Below are positions 33,115 to 44,676 of a stretch of 49,209 nt of DNA, in pieces; positions within the stretch are counted from its first letter, which is position 1, and each line of letters starts with the position of its first letter. The DNA comes from Myxococcota bacterium. Its GTDB lineage: Bacteria; Myxococcota_A; UBA9160; UBA4427. The notes below the pieces were generated by a model. It did not search any database. It was not told the DNA's origin and saw only the letters and a program-made list of their open reading frames with translations. Where the stretch lies: contig JANQEL010000216.1 in assembly GCA_028278345.1 (NCBI GenBank), forward strand, positions 1-49,209, written 5' to 3'. A program made the translations under genes and the position numbers.

Positions 33115-36042
33115 TCAGCCGCCGGCTTCGAGTCTCGCGAGCCGCTCGTTCAAGACAGCGTTGTTGGGGTTGATCTCGATGGCAGCTCGTAGCGAATCGA
33201 GGGCATCGTCGCGGCGTCCCGCGGCGACCTGGGCGCGGCTGAGTTGAGCCAGGGTCGTCCAGCGGTTCGGGCGCAAGGCGTTCGAGCGTTCGAACTGGGT
33301 GATGGCCTCTTCGAAGGCACCGGCTCGAAGCAACGCCAGCCCGAGGGCGCGCCGTGCGCCCCCGAACTCGGGATCCAGTGCGACGGCCTCGCGAAGCGCA
33401 TCGACCTCGGGGCCCAAGGCGTTGGGCGTCCGGTTCGCCCTCGCATGCTTCACGATCTCTTCCGAGAGCAACCACTCGGCGGGGCCGAAGCCGGGTTCGG
33501 TCGCCAGGATCTCTCGCGCGCGGCGAATCCTCTCCTGCGTGGATCGCAGGGTGAAATAGGCTTCGAGGGTGTCGTGCTTGGCCTTTCGGGCGCGTGCGAG
33601 GGCTTCGCGATCGGCGGGGGTGAGGTTCTCGAAGAGCGAATCCGGCAGTGGTCGTTGGCGGGCCCGGTTCAACTCGATGCGACTCGTCGCCCCTTCCTGC
33701 GTGCCGATGCTCAGCGGCGAGGCGAACTCGAGGTAGAGGTTGTCGTCGCGATTGACGATGCCGTCCTTCGCGTAGGCCCGAACGGCCGCATTATCGAGGG
33801 CGAGTTCGGCCATGAAGGTGTGGACCTGCTCTACGCCGATCAAGCGAAGTTGTTCCTCGATTCCGGGTTCCGCCAGGCGTTCGGCGAGGCGATCGAGATC
33901 GAAGGTGAAGGGCGCGTTCGAACCCACCAGAACCGAATCGATTCCCATCTGCCACAAGGTGACTTCGGGAAAGACCTCGTTGAAGGTCGCGACGATCGAC
34001 TTGAAGTTTTCGACGGAGAGCCCGTAGATCGGCAGCCATTGGCACGCGACCCCGCCCTCGGTCAAGCGGTCGCGCACCGTCTTGTAGTACTCGACCGTGT
34101 AGAGGTAGCCCGAGCCCGCGTTCCAGGGATGGATCGGATCGGCCGTGATGACGTCGAACTTCTCACGCGTCGTCTTGAGGTAGTTGCGGCCGTCCTGGAC
34201 TTCGACGCGCAGCCGCGGATCAGAGAGCGGATCGAAGTTGACCGGCGCGAACTGGGGTTGTGCGGCGATCACCTTGGGCTCGATCTCGACGAGGGTGATC
34301 TCTTCGAGGCTCTGGTGGCCGGTCAGGCTCGCCAACGTGAAGCCCGTGCCGAGCCCGACGACCAGGGCCTTCTTCGGATCCGGGTGGGAGAGCAGCGGTG
34401 CATGGCCGAGCATCAACTGGTTCTGCATGTCGATCAGGGTGTCGGTGGCGACCACCTTGCCGTTGATCAGCAGTGCATACGATCCCGCCATGTCGACGAC
34501 GGAGACCGTCGCGGCGCGCCCCTCGTCGTAGTAGCGAACGACGGTGTCCTCGATCATTTCGCGGACCTTCGTCTCGCCATCCCGCGTGACATAGAAGGGA
34601 AGTTGGTTGTTCTGGAAGCCACCGAGGCTGCGGACATCCCATTCCGGAAGCCAACGTCCCGCGAAGAGCAGCAAGACGACGGTCGCGGTGGCGGCCCCCG
34701 TCGCGAGCCAACGCCGCGCACCCGCTTGTGCGATCAACGGTGCGACCAGGATCAACGCGCCGTACGCGAGGTAGAGCCCCGCAGCCAGGATCATTCCGCG
34801 CTGCAGCCCGAGGAAGGGAATCAAGACGAAGCCCGCGAGCAGTGAGCCGACGATCGAACCCAGGGTGTTCCAGCCGATCGTGTCCCCCGCCGATTGGCCG
34901 ACCGAACGACCGAGGCTCAAGCGCGCCTCTCCTGTCAGTGGAAAGGAGATCCCCATGAAGATGCAGGGCACGAGCATCACGGCGAACCCGCCGAGCAGGG
35001 TCGTGAGGTTCTGGATTCGCGGCACCACGCCGTAGAGCGCGACGTTCAACTGGACCACGAGTTCCGGAAGACGCGGAATCCAATGCGAGGCCGCGAGGCC
35101 CGTCAGGCCGATCACCACCATCACGATCGCGAGTTGTCGAGCGGGGGACATGTGTCGCGTCGGGAAGGCCGCGTGCAACCAGCTGCCGAGCCAGATGCCG
35201 GTCAGGAACGAAGCCAACATGACGGTGAAGCTGTAGGTAGTCGTGCCCACGGCATGAGAGACGGCGCGCGTCCACATCACCTCGAGTGCGAGCGCGCTCA
35301 TTCCGCACACCGCCGCACCCCGATAGGCGAGATGGGCGGCGAAGCGTTCGCTCGTCTGAAGTGCCAGCGCCGGTGTTTGCGCGGCTTCCTCCTCGGCCGG
35401 TGAGGCGGTGCGCAATACCCCGAGGCGATGATCGATCGCCAGGCCCAACGCGCCGATCCCGACGTTCACGATGACCGCCGTGATCTGCGTGTTCCACACG
35501 CCAAGCGCGGGAATCAGCACGAACCCGGTGGTCACCGCGCCCGTCACGGCACCCAGGGTGTTGATCCCATACAGCCAGGAAAGCCGCGTGCCGAATTCGC
35601 TCTGGCGATCGACGAGCCCACTCACCAACACCGGCAACGTTGCGCCCATCAAGATGGTGGGGGGCAACAGGGCCACCCCCGCCATCACGACCCGCAGCGC
35701 CGCGATCGTCGGGGTGATCCCATCGGCGGCTCGGGCCGCGTCGACGTAGATGGAATCGATCGCCGACAGCAGCGTCGGAAGCACGAGGGCGTACGCCGCG
35801 ATCGCGATCTCGAGCAGCGCATAGGTCCGAAGTGGTCGCTCGATTCGATCGGTCAGGTGCCCGAAGAGGAAACCGCCGATGCACAGCCCCCCCATGAAGG
35901 CCGCCAACACGATGCTCGTGGCCTGGTAGCTCGTCCCGAAGATCAGCGTCACGTTACGAACCCACGTGACCTGGTAGGCGAGCGCCGTTGCCCCCGAAAG
36001 AAGGAACAGCAGGTAGACCAACAGACGGATCGAAGGGGACAT
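33115..36042 (-). CDS. Fused multi-pass membrane / spermidine synthase-like / TPR protein
   Basis: 975 residues from the ATG of MSPSIRLLVYLLFLLSG; two upstream in-frame ATGs are less likely because the hydrophobic start fits here. Domains: 12 or more membrane segments over about 1-480; a Rossmann methyltransferase-type spermidine synthase domain (VVGLGTGFTLASL near 580, ADPIHPWNAGSGYLYT and LTEGGVACQWLPIY after it); a helical part; and C-terminal TPR repeats (about 880-975: RALGLALLRAGAFEEAI and LRAAIEINPNNAVL). Membrane-spermidine synthase fusions are widespread but their function is not known. True polyamine synthesis is doubtful without a clear decarboxy-SAM pocket. It is last in the minus-strand series. 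Confidence 0.85.
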   Translation of the reverse strand: MSPSIRLLVYLLFLLSGATALAYQVTWVRNVTLIFGTSYQATSIVLAAFMGGLCIGGFLFGHLTDRIERPLRTYALLEIAIAAYALVLPTLLSAIDSIYVDAARAADGITPTIAALRVVMAGVALLPPTILMGATLPVLVSGLVDRQSEFGTRLSWLYGINTLGAVTGAVTTGFVLIPALGVWNTQITAVIVNVGIGALGLAIDHRLGVLRTASPAEEEAAQTPALALQTSERFAAHLAYRGAAVCGMSALALEVMWTRAVSHAVGTTTYSFTVMLASFLTGIWLGSWLHAAFPTRHMSPARQLAIVMVVIGLTGLAASHWIPRLPELVVQLNVALYGVVPRIQNLTTLLGGFAVMLVPCIFMGISFPLTGEARLSLGRSVGQSAGDTIGWNTLGSIVGSLLAGFVLIPFLGLQRGMILAAGLYLAYGALILVAPLIAQAGARRWLATGAATATVVLLLFAGRWLPEWDVRSLGGFQNNQLPFYVTRDGETKVREMIEDTVVRYYDEGRAATVSVVDMAGSYALLINGKVVATDTLIDMQNQLMLGHAPLLSHPDPKKALVVGLGTGFTLASLTGHQSLEEITLVEIEPKVIAAQPQFAPVNFDPLSDPRLRVEVQDGRNYLKTTREKFDVITADPIHPWNAGSGYLYTVEYYKTVRDRLTEGGVACQWLPIYGLSVENFKSIVATFNEVFPEVTLWQMGIDSVLVGSNAPFTFDLDRLAERLAEPGIEEQLRLIGVEQVHTFMAELALDNAAVRAYAKDGIVNRDDNLYLEFASPLSIGTQEGATSRIELNRARQRPLPDSLFENLTPADREALARARKAKHDTLEAYFTLRSTQERIRRAREILATEPGFGPAEWLLSEEIVKHARANRTPNALGPEVDALREAVALDPEFGGARRALGLALLRAGAFEEAITQFERSNALRPNRWTTLAQLSRAQVAAGRRDDALDSLRAAIEINPNNAVLNERLARLEAGG

Positions 36043-36122
36043 CCCCGGGCAACCTCGAGCGAAACGGCGCTGCATGATATGGCAGGCGCCGTTCCTCACT
36101 CAAGCGCAGGTGGGGTGCAGCT

Positions 36123-36611
36123 TCAGCCGTCCTGCAGTACGAGGTCGCGATAGCGACCCTGGTAGTAGACCAGGGGCTCCGCTTCCTGGATCGCGACGTG
36201 TTCCACCTGACCAATGCACAGGATGTGATCACCGGCTTCGTGGGTCGCGGCGAGGGTGCAGTCGAGGTTTACCTTGGCACCGGGGATCAGGGGCGCACCG
36301 GTAACCGCTTCGTGGGTGTCGAGCCCCTGGAAGCGCACGTCCTCCTTGTCCTTCGAGGCGAAGAGGTTCGAGAGATCCTGCTGCTCGGCCGAGAGGATGT
36401 TCAGCGCGAAGCACTTGCCCGCGAGGATGACCTCGAGGGTGCGCGCGGTCTTCGCAGCACTCACGAGAACGAGTGGCGGTTCGAGGGAGACGCTCGCGAA
36501 GTCGGAACACGTCATTCCGTGGATCCGATCGCCGTCACGCGAGGTGACGATCGACACCCCCGTAGCCCGGCAACCGAGGCTCGCCTTGAATTCGTCCGGG
36601 CTGACTGCCAC
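36123..36611 (-). CDS. Flavin reductase-like FMN-binding protein
   Basis: 162 residues from a GTG with AGAGGA nine bases upstream. It is a split-barrel flavin reductase domain: FKASLGCRATGVSIVTSRDG, GMTCSDFASVSLEPPLVLVS (flavin site), FALNILSAEQQDLSNLFA, then GDHILCIGQVEHV. Members reduce FMN or FAD with NAD(P)H, often for a partner monooxygenase; none is adjacent. The frame is open for 190 codons upstream through the next gene, which is a shadow. Confidence 0.9.
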   Translation of the reverse strand: MAVSPDEFKASLGCRATGVSIVTSRDGDRIHGMTCSDFASVSLEPPLVLVSAAKTARTLEVILAGKCFALNILSAEQQDLSNLFASKDKEDVRFQGLDTHEAVTGAPLIPGAKVNLDCTLAATHEAGDHILCIGQVEHVAIQEAEPLVYYQGRYRDLVLQDG

Positions 36612-36679
36612 TGCTGTTGGTCCTCTTCTTCTCTGGGGTACTTCTCTGTCGGTGCCGGGATTCGAAACGCTCGCGCGCT

Positions 36680-37102
36680 CTACTGATCCTCGAGGAGTTC
36701 CTCGGGAATGTTCAGCGCGTCGACCTTTCGGGCAAAGCGCTTCTTCTTGTTGTTCTCGTCGGGGCGCCAGTAGATGTTGACGCGCGCCTTGAGCGGGATC
36801 TCCTGGAGCTTCACCGGCTTCGCGTTGATGGTCGCCGTGGTGCGGGTCATCACCGAGCCCTCGAACTTCACGTTGTAGACGACCTTCTTGCCCTTCTCCT
36901 TGACCGTCATGGTGCCGGCCTCGGTGTCGAAGGCGAGCAGGCGCGCCTCGCGCGAGAGCTTGCTCTTCTGCTTTTTGGCGGCCTCGGCCGTGTCGACGGA
37001 GACGACACCGACCACGAAGAGGGCCGCGACAGCCGAGAGGATCAGGGTGAAGAAGCCGCGGCGAGTGGCGGTAGCGCGGGACGCGTTGTTCGTGAGCTGC
37101 AT
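36680..37102 (-). CDS. Small exported protein of unknown function
   Basis: 140 residues. A signal peptide covers about 1-40 (RRGFFTLILSAVAALFVVG, cleavage near AEA-AK). The mature part is Lys-rich with a compact beta pattern (LLAFDTEAGTMTVKEKGKKV and LKARVNIYW), an OB-like layout. No family is recognised. A GGAGG lies upstream of the ATG. It sits 69 bp before the flavin reductase gene on the same strand. Confidence 0.65.
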   Translation of the reverse strand: MQLTNNASRATATRRGFFTLILSAVAALFVVGVVSVDTAEAAKKQKSKLSREARLLAFDTEAGTMTVKEKGKKVVYNVKFEGSVMTRTTATINAKPVKLQEIPLKARVNIYWRPDENNKKKRFARKVDALNIPEELLEDQ

Positions 37103-37284
37103 GACCTCTTGCCTCCGTGAGGAATTTCGTAATCCGGCGAGCCGTCGGCGTGACGAAGCACAGCCGAGCCGGCAAATTCGAGCGAGAACATTACCGATTC
37201 TGCTGGGTTTTCGACATCGGCGCGGAACTCCTCCGCGCGAATCGTCGCCGATCGATGATGCGACGCCGCACGCTCGCGAGAAAT

Positions 37285-38622
37285 TCAGCGCGCTGCTCGC
37301 GAAGCGCCTTGCGCGCCCGGGATCCAGACGAAGAGAAGATCCATCACGTTCGTCCCCGTAGGGCCGGTTCGCAGCAGATCACCCAGGGCGTCGAAGAGCG
37401 GATAGGCGTCGTTGCCATCGAGATGGGTTGCCGGGTCGAGGCCAGCGTCGCGTGCGCGACTCGCAGTCGCACCATCGGCGAAGGCGCCCGCTGCATCGGT
37501 CGGTCCATCGGTTCCGTCGCTACCCAGGGCAAGCATCGTGGTGTCGCCCCCTTCGAGGGCGATCGCGCTGGCGAGTGCGAGTTCCTGGTTGCGTCCGCCG
37601 CGTCCCCGTCCCCGCAAGGTGACGACGGTTTCCCCGCCCGCGATCAGCACCACGGGAACGGGGCTGCGTGCACCGCGCGCCAGAACTCCGATCGAGCGTC
37701 CGAGCTCTCGCGCCTCCCCGCAGAGTCGCTCGCCGAGATCGATCGCTTCGGCGCCGAGGCGCAGGGCCGCATCCGCGGCCGCGCCGCGCGCGTCGAGGTT
37801 GCGCGCCACGATCGCGTACTCGACACCCGCCATCGTGGGGTCCCCGGGCTTCGCTGTTTCGGGATGATTCCCCGATGCGCCCTCTTCGAGAAAGCGTCGC
37901 ACCGAATCCGGAACGCGGTTCGACTCCAATCGTCGTTCGAGAACGTCGAGAGCATCCTCGAAGGTCGAAGGATCCGGTGAGCACGGCCCCGATCCGATCA
38001 CAGCCGGATCGTCGCCCGGCACGTCCGAGATCGCGAGCACACTCACACGCTCGCAACCGGCGGCCTGGGCGAGTCGCCCTCCGGAGATTCGCGACAGGTG
38101 CTTCCGCACGGCGTTCAGTTCATCGATCGGCGCGCCCGAGCCGATCAACGCCGCGTTGAGACTCGCGAGGTCTGCCAACTCGACGCCTTCGGGCGGAAGC
38201 GACACGAGGGAGGACGCCCCGCCCGAGAGCAACACCAGAAGGTGATCGCGCTGCTCCGCCTCCCCCGCCACTTCGAGGGCGCGTGCGCCCGCGGTCGCGC
38301 TTCGCGCGTCGGGAACGGGGTGCGCCGTTTCGATGACCTCGAAGGGGCCGAGATCGAATCCCCTCGCGTGCTCGTCCTTCGTGATCACCACACCGGACAC
38401 TGGTGGGAGGTCCGACCGTTCGAGAACGGCGCGCGCCATCGCAGCGGCGGCCTTCCCCATCGCGATCACGACGAGGCGACCTGCACCCGCGAGCGCCTCG
38501 CGCAGCGCAGGTCGATCGAGGGCTCGCGCGGTCGCGGCCTGCGCATCGACGGCGGCCAACGCGGCGCGCGCAATCTCGTCGAGGGCCGAACGCGGATCGT
38601 GCGCGTCCGCGCCGCGACTCAC
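37285..38622 (-). CDS. Glycerate 2-kinase, MOFRL family
   Basis: 445 residues. The N-terminal GckA-type domain has VIAMGKAAAAMA, then LLVLLSGGASSLV and VRKHLSRISGGRLA. The C-terminal MOFRL domain has GGETVVTLRGRGRGGRNQE and LALGSDGTDGPTDAAGAF. The enzyme phosphorylates glycerate to 2-phosphoglycerate in glyoxylate, tartrate or serine metabolism. The GTG start overlaps the stop of the OmpA-family gene (GTGA), so they are translationally coupled. That pairing is odd for function. Confidence 0.9.
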   Translation of the reverse strand: MSRGADAHDPRSALDEIARAALAAVDAQAATARALDRPALREALAGAGRLVVIAMGKAAAAMARAVLERSDLPPVSGVVITKDEHARGFDLGPFEVIETAHPVPDARSATAGARALEVAGEAEQRDHLLVLLSGGASSLVSLPPEGVELADLASLNAALIGSGAPIDELNAVRKHLSRISGGRLAQAAGCERVSVLAISDVPGDDPAVIGSGPCSPDPSTFEDALDVLERRLESNRVPDSVRRFLEEGASGNHPETAKPGDPTMAGVEYAIVARNLDARGAAADAALRLGAEAIDLGERLCGEARELGRSIGVLARGARSPVPVVLIAGGETVVTLRGRGRGGRNQELALASAIALEGGDTTMLALGSDGTDGPTDAAGAFADGATASRARDAGLDPATHLDGNDAYPLFDALGDLLRTGPTGTNVMDLLFVWIPGAQGASRAAR

Positions 38623-39569
38623 GAAGCAGGGGGCTCCGCTTCGGCGGTCTCCGCGGTCTCTGCCCCGGCCGCTTCCGGTTCGGCCATCGGGGCCTTCGTG
38701 ACGTCACTTCCCTCGCGCGGTCGCAGACGGATCTCGATCCGGCGATTCAGGCTGCGACCGTCGGCGTCGTCGTTCGAAGCGACGGGGGCGAACTCGGCGC
38801 GGCTGATGGCCTGCAGGCGCTCCCCCGCGATCCCGCGCCTTGCGAAGAGACGCACCACGCTCGATGCGCGCGCCGCCGCGAGTTCCCAGTTGGTCGGGTA
38901 CTTCTTCTTCAGCGGCCCCAGGATCGGGATGTTGTCCGTGTGACCCTCGACATCCACCATGTAGTCGAGCTTCGCGATGTTCTCGGCCACCTTCGCGAGT
39001 ACTTCGCGACCTTCGGCGTCGAGATCGGCCGAGCCGGTGCGGAAGAGGATCTCGTCGGAGACCCCGACCCGCAGGCCGCTGCGAAGTTGCTCGATCTCGA
39101 TCTCGCCCTTCTGGAGTTCGCTCTCGAGATCGGCGACCAGGCCCTGATAGGTGGACTTCAACTCCGCGGCCTCACGCTCGGCCGCTTCGAGGGCATCGTT
39201 CGTTGCCTGGAGTTGCGAACTCAGCTGCCCTTCGCTCTCGGAGAGGCGCATCACGTCCTTCTCGAGGGCAGAGCGGGTCGCGCTGAGCGCCTCGGTTTCG
39301 ACGCGCAGGTCTTCGAGTTCGTCGTAGAGCCGCACGCGTTCGGCTTCGAGGGAGGCGTTCGATACCTCGAGGAGCCCCGCCTGCTCGCTCATCATCTCGT
39401 TCTCGCGCTGCAGGCGATCGCGTTCGTCGACCACCTCCTGGTGCGTGCCGGAAGTCACGCAAGCCAGGGCACCGAGGGCGATCAAGCTGATCGCGAAGAG
39501 ATTCAGCGGCTGAAGGGTGGGCGGAAAGAGCCGGTCAGGCCGGAGCGAGAGTCTGTTCGAGCGCCTCAT
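38619..39569 (-). CDS. OmpA-family lipoprotein with coiled coil
   Basis: 316 residues. A lipobox (LIALGALAC, near 30-38) follows a basic N-terminus, so it is probably a lipoprotein. A long coiled coil (about 45-195) precedes the OmpA/MotB peptidoglycan-binding domain: ILFRTGSADLDAEG, DVEGHTDNIPI, NWELAAARASSVVR and RRIEIRLRP. It would tether the envelope to peptidoglycan. The ATG at 39569 overlaps the end of lon copy 2 by 35 bp; the start is tentative. The end is rich in Ala, Glu and Thr. Confidence 0.87.
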   Translation of the reverse strand: MRRSNRLSLRPDRLFPPTLQPLNLFAISLIALGALACVTSGTHQEVVDERDRLQRENEMMSEQAGLLEVSNASLEAERVRLYDELEDLRVETEALSATRSALEKDVMRLSESEGQLSSQLQATNDALEAAEREAAELKSTYQGLVADLESELQKGEIEIEQLRSGLRVGVSDEILFRTGSADLDAEGREVLAKVAENIAKLDYMVDVEGHTDNIPILGPLKKKYPTNWELAAARASSVVRLFARRGIAGERLQAISRAEFAPVASNDDADGRSLNRRIEIRLRPREGSDVTKAPMAEPEAAGAETAETAEAEPPAS

Positions 39570-41967
39570 CGATGGTCCCCACGAACTGTAGATCGAGGCC
39601 CTCGAGCAACTCGCTCGGGATCTCGTCGACGTCCTGTCGATTCTTTTCGGGGAGGACGACGCATTCGATTCCCGCGCGCTTGGCTGCGAGCACCTTTTCC
39701 TTGATGCCGCCGACCGGTAGCACTTTGCCGCGCAGCGTGATCTCCCCTGTCATCGCCACCTTCGGCCGAGCGAGGCGTCCGGTATAGAGCGATGCGAGGG
39801 AAGTCACCATCCCGACCCCGGCCGAAGGTCCATCTTTCGGAACGGCGCCGGAGGGGACGTGGAGGTGGACGTCTTTCTTGGTGAAGCTCTCTTCGCTGAG
39901 ATCGAAGCGTTCGGCGTGGCTTCGCAACCACGATTTCGCCGCTTCGACGGATTCGCGCATCACGTCACCGAGGGATCCCGTGAGCTTGAGATCCCCGCGT
40001 CCTTCCATGTGGGTGGACTCGATGAAGAGGATGTCGCCGCCGGCGGGTGTCCAGGCGAGGCCCACGGCGACGCCGGGCTGGGAGAACTGCTCGGCGAGAT
40101 CGGGTTCGTGCTTCTCGGGGCCGAGCAGGTCGAAGAGATCGTCGGGGGCGATGCGCACCGCCTCTTCGACTTCGCCCTCGGCGACCCGGCGAGCGATCTT
40201 GCGACAGACCGCCCCGATTTCGCGCTCGAGATTGCGAACTCCGGCTTCCCGGGTGTAGCGCTCGCACAGGGCGCGAACGGTTTCGTCGGGGAGTTCGAAT
40301 TCGATCTGGTCGATGCCGTGCTGTTCGACCTGGCGCGGCACCAGGAAGCGACGCGCGATCTCGACCTTCTCTTCGAGCGTGTAGCCCGGGAGTTCGATCA
40401 CCTCCATGCGGTCGCGCAGGGCGGCCGGGATCGGGTCGAGCAGGTTCGCGGTGGCAATGAAGAGCACCCCCGAGAGGTCGAAGGTCACTTCGAGGTAGTG
40501 ATCGCTGAACTCGCTGTTCTGCTCGGGATCGAGCACCTCGAGCAGCGCCGAAGACGGATCGCCGCGCACGTCGGAGCCGACCTTGTCGATCTCGTCGAGC
40601 ACGAGCACGGGGTTGCGGGTCTTCGCCTTGCGAAGCGATTGGATGAAGCGACCGGGAAGCGCGCCCACGTAGGTGCGGCGGTGACCGCGCACCTCGGCTT
40701 CGTCGCGCACGCCGCCGAGCGAGATGCGTCCGAACTCGCGACCGAGTGCACGGGCGATCGAGCGACCGAGGGAGGTCTTGCCCGTACCCGGGGGCCCCAC
40801 GAAGCAGAGGATCGGCCCCTTCAGATCCTTCTTCAGGGAGAGCACCGCGATGTACTCGACGATGCGATCCTTCACCTTCTCGAGGCCGTAGTGGTCTTCG
40901 TCGAGCAGCGCGCGCGCCGCCTTCACGTCGAGACGATCTTCGGAGACTTCGTTCCATGGGAGATCCGTCATCCACTCGAGGTAGGTGCGGATCACGCCGT
41001 GCTCGGCCGCCGCGGGCGGTGCCTGCTCGAGTCGCTCGAGCTCACGCATCGCCTGCTTGTGGGCCTCTTCGGGCATGCCGGCCGCTTCGATGCGCTCGCG
41101 CATCCGCTCCGCCTCGGCCTGATCGTCTTCGACCTCGCCGAGCTCGCGGCGGATCGCCTCGAGTTGCTGCCGCAGCATGTAGTCGCGCTGGGTCCTCCCC
41201 ATCTCGGTCTGGACCTTCTCGCGGATCTCGGTCTCGATCTCGAGGGCATCGCGCTGGCGCGACAGCTTCGCCAACACCGCCTTCAGGCGTTCATCGACAT
41301 CGATCTCTTCGAGGATGCGCTGCTTGCCGGACACGTCGAGGTCGAGGTTCGAGGCGACCAGATCGGCGAGGCGCGAGGGATCGTCGAGATTCATCGCGAG
41401 GACGTGCAGTTCATCCGAAAGCCGGGGGCTCTCGCTCACGAGCGCCGCGAACTGCTGGCTCACATTGCGCACCTGGGCGGCGGTCTCGACGGATTCGGGG
41501 TCGGCGGTCTCTTCGAGCAGGCGGATGCGACCGCGCAGGAAGTCATCGCTCGGCTCGAAGGCGTCGATCGCGACGCGCGCAACCCCCTGCACGAGCAGGC
41601 GGTAGGAATCGTCGGGGAAGCGGATCATCTTCACGACGCGAAGCACGGTTCCGACCCGATAGACGTCGTCGGGGCCGGGGCTGCCCTCGACCATGTGCTT
41701 CACGGCGCTCGACACCATCAGCCGCTCGTCGCTCTCGACGACTTCGTCGATCAGACGCTTGCTGCGCGTCGTGTTGACGAGCAGGGGCGACACGAGGTGC
41801 GGGAACAGCACCGTGTTCTTGAGCGGCAGCACCGGCAACACATCGGGCAGCTCACGCAGCTCGAGCTCGTCCACCTCTTCCGCGGCTTCCACCAGGATGT
41901 CGGCGGCTGTTTCCTGGGCGAGAGTTTCCTCCCAGTCCTGCTCTTCGCTTTCGTGCTCGTCGCTCAA
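39535..41967 (-). CDS. lon: ATP-dependent protease Lon (copy 2)
   Basis: 810 residues from a TTG with AAGGGG five bases upstream. It has an acidic start (SDEHESEEQDWEE), then the LAN domain (LPVLPLKNTVLFPHLVSPLL), a coiled linker, AAA+ with GPPGTGKTS and LVLDEIDKVG, and the protease domain with the catalytic Ser in PKDGPSAG (about 715) and Lys in GGIKEK (about 758). It follows dnaK by 56 bp on the same strand, a chaperone-protease heat-shock pair. This copy is the more conventional Lon in sequence; copy 1 lies 20 kb away. Confidence 0.95.
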   Translation of the reverse strand: MSDEHESEEQDWEETLAQETAADILVEAAEEVDELELRELPDVLPVLPLKNTVLFPHLVSPLLVNTTRSKRLIDEVVESDERLMVSSAVKHMVEGSPGPDDVYRVGTVLRVVKMIRFPDDSYRLLVQGVARVAIDAFEPSDDFLRGRIRLLEETADPESVETAAQVRNVSQQFAALVSESPRLSDELHVLAMNLDDPSRLADLVASNLDLDVSGKQRILEEIDVDERLKAVLAKLSRQRDALEIETEIREKVQTEMGRTQRDYMLRQQLEAIRRELGEVEDDQAEAERMRERIEAAGMPEEAHKQAMRELERLEQAPPAAAEHGVIRTYLEWMTDLPWNEVSEDRLDVKAARALLDEDHYGLEKVKDRIVEYIAVLSLKKDLKGPILCFVGPPGTGKTSLGRSIARALGREFGRISLGGVRDEAEVRGHRRTYVGALPGRFIQSLRKAKTRNPVLVLDEIDKVGSDVRGDPSSALLEVLDPEQNSEFSDHYLEVTFDLSGVLFIATANLLDPIPAALRDRMEVIELPGYTLEEKVEIARRFLVPRQVEQHGIDQIEFELPDETVRALCERYTREAGVRNLEREIGAVCRKIARRVAEGEVEEAVRIAPDDLFDLLGPEKHEPDLAEQFSQPGVAVGLAWTPAGGDILFIESTHMEGRGDLKLTGSLGDVMRESVEAAKSWLRSHAERFDLSEESFTKKDVHLHVPSGAVPKDGPSAGVGMVTSLASLYTGRLARPKVAMTGEITLRGKVLPVGGIKEKVLAAKRAGIECVVLPEKNRQDVDEIPSELLEGLDLQFVGTIDEALEQTLAPA

Positions 41968-42023
41968 GACGACCCCTTGGTGACACCAGACACGCGGGCC
42001 GAATCATCGGCCCGCGCACCGGC

Positions 42024-43946
<1,923 letters not shown>

Positions 43947-44131
43947 GCTGTTCCCCTTCGAATTCAATCGGAATGACTCTCGGTCTCGCCGAGGTGGCGC
44001 TCCGGTTCGCAAGGCCGCGGCCGGAAGCGCCCGAAGATGCTGTGGATTTTCCTCTGTTCTCGTCGTGCTTCCGGGCCGCCGTCCGACCGGACGGGTGACC
44101 CTTCTCACCCCCCACGGAGTGAAGCGGGCCG

Positions 44132-44160
44132 AAAACTGGAGCCAGCAGCCCGCATGTCAA
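44132..44160 (-). promoter_or_regulatory. Weak candidate dnaK promoter
   Basis: On the minus strand: perfect TTGACA (44155-44160), 17-bp spacer, AGTTTT as -10. It is about 190 bp before dnaK. The -10 is poor. Confidence 0.28.
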
Positions 44161-44374
44161 CGGCGCGTGCCCCAGAAAACGCACCTCTCGTCGCATCGCG
44201 GCGCGTCGGCTGCGAGATCGCGCTTCGGTGACGATGCGTTGCGATGGGATTGGAACACGGCGAAGTCGAACGCCGGCCCGCCGAACGGGGTCCACAAGCT
44301 CGAGAGGGAGGCGACCGATACGCAGCTCGAGGTGAAGCATCGCGACTAAGCCCCTGATATCAGGGCGGTTTGAA

Positions 44375-44403
44375 TTGAGGGGGGTCCAGCGGGGACCTAT
44401 AAT
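44375..44403 (+). promoter_or_regulatory. Predicted sigma70 promoter of the gsp operon
   Basis: TTGAGG (44375-44380), 17-bp spacer and a consensus TATAAT (44398-44403), giving a leader of about 265 bases before gspC. Confidence 0.6.
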
Positions 44404-44676
44404 CCGCCGGCTTTTCGGGGCGCCATCGTCGCAGAGAAAAACATTCGAAAACACGCCGCTGAACGCAGCGCGGCTGCTTGCTGCGCGCGCGTCTCGAGCG
44501 CAAGGCCGCCGCATCGGACATTCGCACGAAGCGAACCCCGCGGCCGGGCGCCGCCGACCGGGTCGCGCGGCGTGTCGAACGCACGATCCAGCCGCGGGGT
44601 CACGAAATGACCACGGCGCAGTAAGCAAGCCTGGCAACGCAGGCGTTTTGAGTTCAGGAAGGGAAAGACGTCCGGT

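Larger units (their letters stand above)
43947..44676. other. Divergent intergenic region dnaK / gspC
   Basis: About 730 bp without a convincing gene. It contains a strong promoter facing gspC, a 14-bp palindrome CCCTGATATCAGGG (44352-44365) just before it, and a weaker promoter candidate facing dnaK. No heat-shock CIRCE element or clear sigma32 site was found. Confidence 0.5.
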
